From DATDCY01 sp964513745 (lineage in GTDB: Bacteria > JAUVQV01 > DATDCY01): a stretch of 12,025 nucleotides of DNA. Shown one piece after another: positions 8,101 through 12,025 of the stretch. Location of the stretch: NCBI GenBank assembly GCA_964513745.1, contig CAZEOK010000096.1, positions 1 through 12,025 on the forward strand, given 5' to 3'. The notes beneath the pieces are model-generated. The model was not told where the DNA came from. It worked only from the letters and a program-made list of their open reading frames with translations, and did no database searches. The position numbers and the translations under genes are program-made. Within the stretch, counting starts at the first letter, position 1. Each line of letters opens with the position of its first letter.

Positions 8101-8212
8101 GCTGATCCTCGTGTCGTTCCTCTACCAGAGGTTCATCGCCCCGGAGCGGGGGGGGGGCCGGCGGGTGGAGCCCGCTGCGCCCGGCGGGGACGCGGAGGAG
8201 GGGGAGGAGTGA
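5105..8212 (+). CDS. DUF2339-family giant polytopic membrane protein
   Basis: An inner-membrane protein of unknown function. Counting from ATG 5105 (1035 residues): a soluble N-terminus with a short coiled coil (about 19-46, VEQRLAALEREVAWLRNQ), a Pro/Ala-rich linker (50-148), then the family signature WESFMGIKLFAWLGGFALFL (151-170) and FFVKYSIEHDLISPLMRV, followed by a nearly continuous series of hydrophobic helices (probably more than twenty) to about residue 1010. The signature VSVLGVIGGFLTPYLLSTGV is also present. One polar loop (RRQQAENAKSLRTSRSD) interrupts the middle. The tail is Gly/Arg/Glu-rich and encoded across a G10 run. In-frame TTG 5069 and GTG 5093 are alternative starts; none has a good ribosome binding site. 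It overlaps the downstream DUF3999 gene by four bases. The family has been linked only loosely to envelope functions; I assign no activity. Confidence 0.92.
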   Translation: MISEKSPTKPPRYGEFPDEQRSVEQRLAALEREVAWLRNQVAVARKAGPVVAEQEYVETSEAEAPVEPWPHWPEPQPGKAAATSEPKAPARPVYTPTPAAPRPAQDNPELSRAFERLTGREIREGAASTPPAPPRRSTPAPAPTPGQAIDWESFMGIKLFAWLGGFALFLCAAFFVKYSIEHDLISPLMRVVLSFVVGAGVIAGGLLLRPRGYAVTVQALCAAGVTILYADIFAARSFYQFISQPVAFVLMSLVTAAAILLALRLDARYVSVLGVIGGFLTPYLLSTGVDNPVGLFGYLLMLDLGLLAVALKKRWDFLVPLAVVGTLVLEIGWTLKFFSDEKALTGVIVWLLFGALFLVAAYIAGRMEARTPLLDAAAAVPALAAMAFAGFMVGAYHLGARPGLVLGFLTALLLGVSVLSLLEEGFESVHAAAAGLAFTVLLYWTTAALTADLLPWGLAFYLVFAVLTAAFPLLLPRVRPDAIRAPWLGFLPLAALLLFTMPVVQHLTGFVIWPFLLLADIMVLAAAWITGTAAAALLAVAFTFLPMAVWVTGPRQSVEIPQLLGVVGFFAVALFAASLLWLRRQQAENAKSLRTSRSDLRQGEQFLTSFIDPPALAAMLPFLLLVGVIGNLRPPSLSPVFGLALLLTALLLALVRWRSAEAMGPGSLFATSLMTLAALLLQYDKQTPGPLLAWALVFVGVHLAFPLAFVSAFSSRVVPWGTAALAGPLLFWPIYRSAVEIYGKEAIGLLPAALALAYLGALVVLIKALPGEEPARLAQKAWLGGATLFFVTLIFPLQFSKEWITIGWALEGAALVWLFRRVPHRGLILWATGLLAAAFVRLALNPAVVTYHERAASPILNWYLLAYGVTALAFFAAAHLLPRDVDVRFQEIELRGALRGLGTVLLFLLVNIEIADYFSTGSTLTFRFTGSFAMDVAYSLAWGAFALGLLIVGIRTGHKAARLSSLALFAATIGKVFLHDLWRLGQLYRVGSIFVLAVLLILVSFLYQRFIAPERGGGRRVEPAAPGGDAEEGEE
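8148..8157 (+). repeat. G10 homopolymer inside the 3' end of the DUF2339 gene
   Basis: Ten consecutive G residues encode part of ERGGGRR. The frame used by the downstream DUF3999 gene is open across this tract, so a one-base gain here (or a -1 ribosomal slip) would bypass the TGA at 8210 and fuse both proteins. It may be a slippage site, a phase-variable tract or a sequencing-sensitive position. Confidence 0.75.
8194..8201 (+). promoter_or_regulatory. Shine-Dalgarno for the DUF3999 gene
   Basis: GGAGGAGG lies seven bases before the GTG at 8209, within the last codons of the DUF2339 gene (which encode Glu-rich residues). It supports translation start at the GTGA overlap. Confidence 0.75.
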
Positions 8213-10215
8213 GCGAGCGCAGGCGCTCCACGCTGTCGCTCGGCTTCGCCGCGGCGATCGCGATCGCGGTCGCCGCAGTGCCGCTGCCGTCGCTCGCGGC
8301 GCCCCCGGTTCCGTCCGGTTGGGAGTACGCGCAGGAGCTGACCATCGCGGCGCCCGGCCTGGTCGAGCTGGCGATACCGCCGGCGGCGCTCGACCGGGCG
8401 CTGGGCGGGCTCGAGGACGTCCGCGTCGTCGACGGCGCCGGCCGGGAGGTCCCCTACCTGTTCCGCGCGAAGCCGCGGCCCCCCGTGCGGACGGAGGCCG
8501 TCGCGACCGAGATCAGCCAGTCGGGCGTCGAGGGCGCCACCGTGGCCGTGTACCGGACCGCCGCGGCCGGCACGATCGACACGATCACGCTGCGGACGCC
8601 CGCCCGCGACTTCATCAAGCCGGTCACCGTGGAGGCGTCCGGGGACCGCTCCCGGTGGTGGCCGCTCGCCATACGCTATCCCGTGTTCCGCCAGTCCGAC
8701 GGCTCTGAGCGCCTCGCGATCCGCGTCGCCCCGGGCAGGTACCCCTACCTCAGGATCACGGTCGGCGACGCGCGCGAGCGGCCGATCGCACTGACGTCGG
8801 TGACGACGTACCAGACGCCGCCGGAGCCCACGGAAGCCCAGGTCGTCACGGTGGCTCTCGACACGGTGGCGACGGGCGGCGCCTCGACGCGGCTGCTGCT
8901 GAACCTGCCGGCGCGGCACCTGTCGCTGCGCCGGATCGCGCTCGACCCGGACGATCCCGTGTTCAGCCGCGAGGTCGCCGTCGCCGTGCGCACGACGGTG
9001 GACGGGGAGGCCCGGGAGCAGGTCATCGCGCGCGGTCGCATCCACCGCGTCTCCCTGGCCGGTGTTTCGCGCTCGGAGGTCCTGTCGATCCCGCTTCCGG
9101 GGCAACCGCTCGCCGGGCGCACCCTGGTCGTGACGGTCGAGAACGGGGACAGCCCGCCGCTGTGCCTGCGGCAGCCGGTCCGGGTGACGTTCGAGCTGCC
9201 GCGGCTGCGCTTCTCCGCGCGGCCGGGTGGACGGTACGCGCTGGCGGTCGGCAATCGGAGCGCGAAACCGCCGCAGTACGACCTGGTGGCGCTCCCGGCG
9301 CTCGGCGAACTCCCGGCGGTCGCGCTGGCGATCCCGGGTCAGCTCGAGCGCAATCCCGCATTCCGGGCCGAGGAGGCGGCCAAGGGCGCCCCGGCGGAGG
9401 GTGCGGCCATCGACGGCACGCGCTGGCGCCGGCGCCGGGGGGTCCGCTGCCAGGGAAGCGGCGTCCAGGCCCTCGAGGTCCCGCCCGAGGTGTTGTCGCG
9501 CTCACCGTCGCTCGGCGACCTGCGGCTGGTCTCCGGCGGCCGGCAGATTCCGTACATCCTCGAGCGCGGGTGCCTGGCACGGCGCCTCGACGTGACGCTC
9601 GAGCCGCTGCCGTCCGAGCGCGGCGCCAGGTTCAACCGCCGGCGGGTGAAGCTACCCCACAGGGGCCTGCCGCTTGAGGAGATCCGCTGCACCGTGGCGG
9701 ACCAGGTCTTCCGCCGCGAGGTGAGCATGTACGAGGAACTCCCAACCGAACGCGGCGGCCGGCGGGCGCTCGGGAGCGCGATCTGGGAGCGCCGCGGCCA
9801 GCCGGGCGGGGCTTCGTTTGCCGTCGGGATTGGGGGTCGCCCGGCGCATGGCGCGCTGGTCATGGAGATGGACGACGGCGATAACGCCCCGCTCGCGCTG
9901 AAGGAGTGCAGCATCGGCTGGCACACCGCGCGGCTGCTGTTCAAGGCCCCCGCCGCCGAAACCGTGACGCTGCTCTACGACAACCCCGACGCGGGGGCGT
10001 CCCGCTACGACCTCGCGCTACTGGCGGACGAACTGCTGGCGGCCGACGCGGCAAACGCGACGCTGATGCCTGACGACGAACGCGCGCGGTCCGCCGGCGC
10101 CGCCCTCCCCGAAGGTTGGGAGCGGTGGGCACTGTGGGGTGCGTTGGCGCTCGTCGTCGCCGTCCTGATCGTCGTGATCGCGAAGCTGCTCCCCGCCCAG
10201 CCGCCGCGCAGCTGA
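8209..10215 (+). CDS. DUF3999-family exported, C-terminally anchored protein
   Basis: A predicted periplasmic protein of 668 residues, function unknown. GTG 8209 overlaps the previous stop as GTGA and has a GGAGGAGG seven bases upstream. The frame is open for another 950 bases upstream, but that part is only the alternative frame of the membrane-protein gene. Residues 1-31 form a signal peptide (RRR, a hydrophobic run, then PLPSLAAPP). The body is beta-rich. Residues 50-85 (LVELAIPPAALDRALGGLED...VPYLF) resemble 418-453, and 306-362 resemble 550-605, indicating a duplicated module. Residues about 110-200 (TIDTITLRTPARDFIKPVTV...) look like a discoidin-type beta-sandwich present only in the first copy. 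A single helix at 640-661 anchors the C-terminus. DUF2339-DUF3999 neighbours recur in proteobacterial genomes as I recall them, so a joint envelope function is inferred. Confidence 0.88.
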   Translation: MSERRRSTLSLGFAAAIAIAVAAVPLPSLAAPPVPSGWEYAQELTIAAPGLVELAIPPAALDRALGGLEDVRVVDGAGREVPYLFRAKPRPPVRTEAVATEISQSGVEGATVAVYRTAAAGTIDTITLRTPARDFIKPVTVEASGDRSRWWPLAIRYPVFRQSDGSERLAIRVAPGRYPYLRITVGDARERPIALTSVTTYQTPPEPTEAQVVTVALDTVATGGASTRLLLNLPARHLSLRRIALDPDDPVFSREVAVAVRTTVDGEAREQVIARGRIHRVSLAGVSRSEVLSIPLPGQPLAGRTLVVTVENGDSPPLCLRQPVRVTFELPRLRFSARPGGRYALAVGNRSAKPPQYDLVALPALGELPAVALAIPGQLERNPAFRAEEAAKGAPAEGAAIDGTRWRRRRGVRCQGSGVQALEVPPEVLSRSPSLGDLRLVSGGRQIPYILERGCLARRLDVTLEPLPSERGARFNRRRVKLPHRGLPLEEIRCTVADQVFRREVSMYEELPTERGGRRALGSAIWERRGQPGGASFAVGIGGRPAHGALVMEMDDGDNAPLALKECSIGWHTARLLFKAPAAETVTLLYDNPDAGASRYDLALLADELLAADAANATLMPDDERARSAGAALPEGWERWALWGALALVVAVLIVVIAKLLPAQPPRS

Positions 10216-10225
10216 CGAGGGAAAT

Positions 10226-10269
10226 GGGGACTGATTTATTTTTCCGTCCGGGAAAATAAATTTGTCCCC
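10226..10269. repeat. REP-like palindrome (GGGGAC...GTCCCC)
   Basis: Arms 10226-10244 and 10251-10269 pair over 19 positions with sixteen Watson-Crick pairs, two G-T pairs and one mismatch, around a six-base loop CGTCCG. The GGGGAC end and the ATTTATTTT core are the form of a palindrome I recall as dispersed in Geobacter-like genomes and tied to REP-associated transposases. No transposase is visible here. Lying 11 bases after the DUF3999 stop, it may also act as a bidirectional terminator, since T-rich segments sit inside the stem. Confidence 0.7.
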
Positions 10270-10354
10270 TCAAGATTTCTTCCCTGCCCCGGGAACCTCC
10301 TGAACCCAACTGCGTATAGAGTGCCTGATGCAACAGAGGCGACACCTGCGGCAG

Positions 10355-11500
10355 ATGAGCGATGACCTCGAGATCGTGCGGCGCGTTCAGCGCGGGGATA
10401 CTCAGGCTTTTACTCTGCTTGTAGAGAGGTATCACCGCCATCTGCTCAATTACATTTTTCGGCTGGTCCGGGACGAGAGTGTCGTCGAGGACATCGGCCA
10501 GGAGGTGTTCCTGAGCATCTACCGCGCGCTGTCGACTTTCGACGCGAGCCGATCCGTTCCCTTCGCCGCATGGATCTTCATCGTTGCCCGGAACCGCTGT
10601 ATCAGTGAACTGCGCCGACGACGCGGCAAGGTGTTCCTGCCGGTCGATGATGTGGCCGGGCTTGCTGCGCCCTCTTCAGGTTCGCCGGAGGATCTGGCGA
10701 TCGGCGCCGAAGAGCAGCAGGCAGTTTCCGCCACGTTGGAACTCCTGCCGGAGCCGTATCGTCGGGCTCTGATCGCGAGCCTGCGGGGGGATGCCCTGGG
10801 AGAGCAGGCGCTCGCGGAGGGAATCGCCACCGGGACCGCCAAGTCGCGGCTCTCGCGGGCGCGGGAAAAACTGAGGCAGCACCGATCACCCCTGGGATCG
10901 CTGGTACGCGTTCCTGGCGCTCTGGCTGCTCGGATCGGTTCTTCTCACCGGCTTCACGTACGAATACGCCCGTACCAACTACATCGAAGCGTTCAAGATC
11001 CCGAGCGCCAGCATGGAGCCCGCGGTGCTGCACGGCGATCGTATCCTTGTCGACAAGACCGCCTACCGACGGATGCCGCCGCGCGTTGGCGATGTCGTGA
11101 TCTTCGTCTCCCCCGACGACCGGAGCAAGATGTTCATCAAGAGGTGCCGGCCTGCCCGGCAGTCAGATCGCCCGCCCCGACGGCATGGAGGAGGCTGTGC
11201 CGCACGGCATGGTCTACGTCCTCGGCGACAACCGCGGGTCCAGTGTCGACAGCCGGAGCTCCTGCGGCGCTGGTGACGGCGGGGCCGTACAGCTGGACGA
11301 GAAATCCCATGTACCTGGGAATGGTGCTGCTGCTGTGCGGAGCAGGATTCTTTCTTGGCACCATCATCGCGCTTCTGGCGCCGCTGGCGTTTTACATCAT
11401 CGTCAACGAAATCTTCATCCCCTTCGAGGGGCGTTCCCTGGCGTTGATCTTCGGCGACGGATACCGCGCGTATCAAGCTCGGGTCAGACGCTGGCTGTGA
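10355..11500 (+). CDS. ECF-type RNA polymerase sigma factor, reading frame fused in frame to foreign gene remnants
   Basis: From ATG 10355 (MSDDLEIVRRVQRGDTQAF; an in-frame ATG at 10328 is the longest start) the first ~174 residues form an ECF sigma factor. Region 2 (about 14-80) includes DIGQEVFLSIYRALSTF and FAAWIFIVARNRCISELRRR. Region 4 (about 120-174) includes LLPEPYRRALIASLRGD and TGTAKSRLSRAREKLR. It should direct RNA polymerase to a specific promoter set. No stop follows: codons from about 10880 to 11257 read out of frame through a signal peptidase remnant, and from 11258 to 11500 the same frame reads a methyltransferase C-terminus. A normal ECF factor ends soon after AREKLR, so the native 3' end has been lost at the junction. 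No anti-sigma gene is visible. The sigma part is certain as a family; the 381-residue fusion is probably not a real protein. Confidence 0.8.
   Translation: MSDDLEIVRRVQRGDTQAFTLLVERYHRHLLNYIFRLVRDESVVEDIGQEVFLSIYRALSTFDASRSVPFAAWIFIVARNRCISELRRRRGKVFLPVDDVAGLAAPSSGSPEDLAIGAEEQQAVSATLELLPEPYRRALIASLRGDALGEQALAEGIATGTAKSRLSRAREKLRQHRSPLGSLVRVPGALAARIGSSHRLHVRIRPYQLHRSVQDPERQHGARGAARRSYPCRQDRLPTDAAARWRCRDLRLPRRPEQDVHQEVPACPAVRSPAPTAWRRLCRTAWSTSSATTAGPVSTAGAPAALVTAGPYSWTRNPMYLGMVLLLCGAGFFLGTIIALLAPLAFYIIVNEIFIPFEGRSLALIFGDGYRAYQARVRRWL
10875..11257 (+). pseudogene. lepB: Signal peptidase I (LepB) remnant, truncated, shortened and frameshifted
   Basis: Signal peptidase I removes signal peptides at the outer face of the inner membrane. 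Starting after a stop at 10872-10874, this frame has no start codon near its beginning. It reads WDRWYAFLALWLLGSVLLTG (membrane helix), then NYIEAFKIPSASMEPAVLHG with the nucleophile Ser at 11010-11012, DRILVDKTAYRRMPP, GDVVIFVSPDD and MFIKR with the general-base Lys at 11139-11141. After 11144 the frame shifts: AGLPGSQIARPDGMEEAVPH and MVYVLGDNRGSSVDSR (box E, 11224-11256) are in the next frame, consistent with loss of two bases. The segment between the GLPG motif and box E is several tens of residues shorter than usual. The N-terminus and everything after box E are missing. Non-functional as read. Confidence 0.85.
11258..11500 (+). pseudogene. Isoprenylcysteine carboxyl methyltransferase-family protein, C-terminal half only
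   Basis: The encoded peptide APAALVTAGPYSWTRNPMYL, then a hydrophobic hairpin (GMVLLLCGAGFFLGTIIALL... AFYIIVNEIFIP), then FEGRSLALIFGDGYRAYQAR and RRWL before TGA 11498-11500. This matches the C-terminal half of the ICMT/PEMT membrane methyltransferase superfamily (RNPMYLG and Y-x-x-Y-x-x-x-V-R-R-W signatures). The N-terminal two or three membrane helices are absent, replaced by lepB sequence. It has no start of its own and is read as the tail of the sigma-factor frame. The junction lies around 11255-11262. Confidence 0.8.
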
Positions 11501-11556
11501 ACCTGCTCCCGGCCGGTACGTGGCCGATTCCAAACCTGCATCTCGTATTCTTTCTC

Positions 11557-11940
11557 TCAGATGCGCTGGTACAAGGAGTCTGGCAACGATTTGAGCAACC
11601 AGGCGACGAGCCGCCAGCGTTTCGTGACGTAGGCGTGCGATTTACGCGCGAGGATCGTCTTGTAGATCTGCCGCGCGGCCGTGGGCGCCGATGCCACCCA
11701 GAACAGGTTCTCGCCCTTCGCCAGGGCGGTGCCAACGAAACCCGGCTGAATATCGGTGACCGCGATCGGCATCTTCGCTGTGCTGGCTTTCTTCCTGAGC
11801 CCCTGCAGGCAGGAGGAGACGAAGGCCTTCGACGCATTGTAGGCCGGGGAGCTGTCGTCGCCCCGAATCGCGGCAATCGAGGAGATACCCACCAAATGCC
11901 CCTTGCCTTGAGAGAGAAAGTGTCGCATGGCAACGTTGGC
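11557..11940 (-). pseudogene. Short-chain dehydrogenase/reductase, N-terminally truncated
   Basis: Minus strand, stop TGA at 11557-11559. From about 11940 the peptide reads ANVAMRHFLSQGKGHLVGIS, SIAAIRGDDSSPAYNASKAF, DIQPGFVGTALAKGENLFWV and ends RRWRLVAWLLKSL-type and PDSLYQRI. The catalytic Ser (GISS) and the Tyr-x-x-x-Lys pair (AYNASK) are present. The N-terminal Rossmann half with the TGxxxGIG cofactor loop, about 110-120 residues, is missing. The frame stays open to 12015, but the extra residues (MVLAVAHHDD...) are the antisense of the sat fragment and not SDR-like. It is convergent with the methyltransferase remnant. Either a 5'-deleted gene or cut by an assembly junction near 11940-11962. 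Confidence 0.8.
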
Positions 11941-11961
11941 CGACGGGATCCTGATCCACAT

Positions 11962-12025
11962 GCTGCCTCGAAGAAGCTCAACAAGGTCATCATGATGCGC
12001 GACGGCAAGGACCACACCAAGGAGG
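11962..12025 (+). pseudogene. sat: Second ATP sulfurylase fragment, running off the window
   Basis: Frame AASKKLNK (to 11985) then VIMMRDGKDHTKE (11986-12024), the segment that precedes the LSGTKVR box in ATP sulfurylases. Fifteen bases (11971-11985) are identical to 4542-4556 in the first sat remnant, but the codons just before differ (GCT GCC TCG here, GCC TCC TCC there). Sequence upstream of about 11960 is not Sat-like and belongs to the truncated dehydrogenase. The fragment has no start and is cut by the window edge, so whether the rest of the gene follows is unknown. Confidence 0.75.

Noticed and set aside
7261..8208. Apparent 5' extension of the DUF3999 gene by 316 codons
   Set aside because: It is the alternative frame of the DUF2339 gene, rich in Arg, Ala and Gly with no family features. 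The true start has a ribosome binding site and a signal peptide at GTG 8209.
8122..9105. 327-codon minus-strand frame
   Set aside because: Antisense shadow of the DUF3999 gene, with Arg/Asp-rich low-complexity composition.
11013..11276. Short functional signal peptidase starting at the ATG after the catalytic Ser
   Set aside because: It would lack the nucleophile Ser, the membrane anchor and box E, and its tail is frameshifted.
1..12025. CRISPR array, tRNA, rRNA, prophage or toxin-antitoxin genes
   Set aside because: No regularly spaced repeats, cloverleaf or rRNA-like segments, or matching protein families were seen on either strand.

Overview
The window is GC-rich bacterial DNA whose gene families (PstS/PstC, PhoB/PhoR, a dissimilatory-looking ATP sulfurylase, the DUF2339/DUF3999 pair, a LepB of the type with an extra membrane N-terminus) would fit a Gram-negative of the Desulfobacterota (Geobacter/Desulfuromonas-like). 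This placement rests on recalled family patterns and is tentative. The left end cuts pstC and the right end cuts an ATP sulfurylase fragment, so the window looks like a contig or contig end from a draft or metagenome assembly.

Left third, minus strand (1-4231): a phosphate-starvation locus read right to left as phoB, phoR, a ~314-base gap, pstS, pstC (partial). PhoB and PhoR form the two-component system. PstS is the periplasmic phosphate-binding protein and PstC a permease subunit of the same ABC transporter. The gap before pstS carries a strong ribosome binding site, a possible three-repeat Pho box and an inverted repeat. pstA, pstB and phoU would lie beyond the left edge.

Middle (4281-10215), plus strand: first a broken 3' part of an ATP sulfurylase gene (sat) with a premature stop, a missing 13-residue segment and an intact-looking terminator. 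Then comes a ~360-base stretch with no convincing gene. Then come two tightly coupled genes: a giant DUF2339 polytopic membrane protein and a DUF3999-type exported protein anchored by one C-terminal helix. They overlap by four bases (GTGA). A run of ten G lies in frame near the end of the first gene, and the reading frame of the second gene is open across it. The second protein contains a visible internal duplication.

Right end (10216-12025): a REP-like palindrome, then an ECF-type sigma factor whose reading frame runs without a stop through remnants of two unrelated genes: signal peptidase I (truncated, internally shortened and frameshifted) and the C-terminal half of an isoprenylcysteine-methyltransferase-family protein. 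A 5'-truncated short-chain dehydrogenase follows on the opposite strand, and a second sat fragment runs off the window. That fragment carries precisely the 13 residues missing from the first. The concentration of clean gene-to-gene junctions means this end is either a gene graveyard or an assembly chimera; the sequence alone cannot decide between them.

The best candidate for a poorly described functional system is the DUF2339-DUF3999 pair. The best candidates for artefact or rearrangement are the two sat pieces and the sigma/lepB/methyltransferase fusion.
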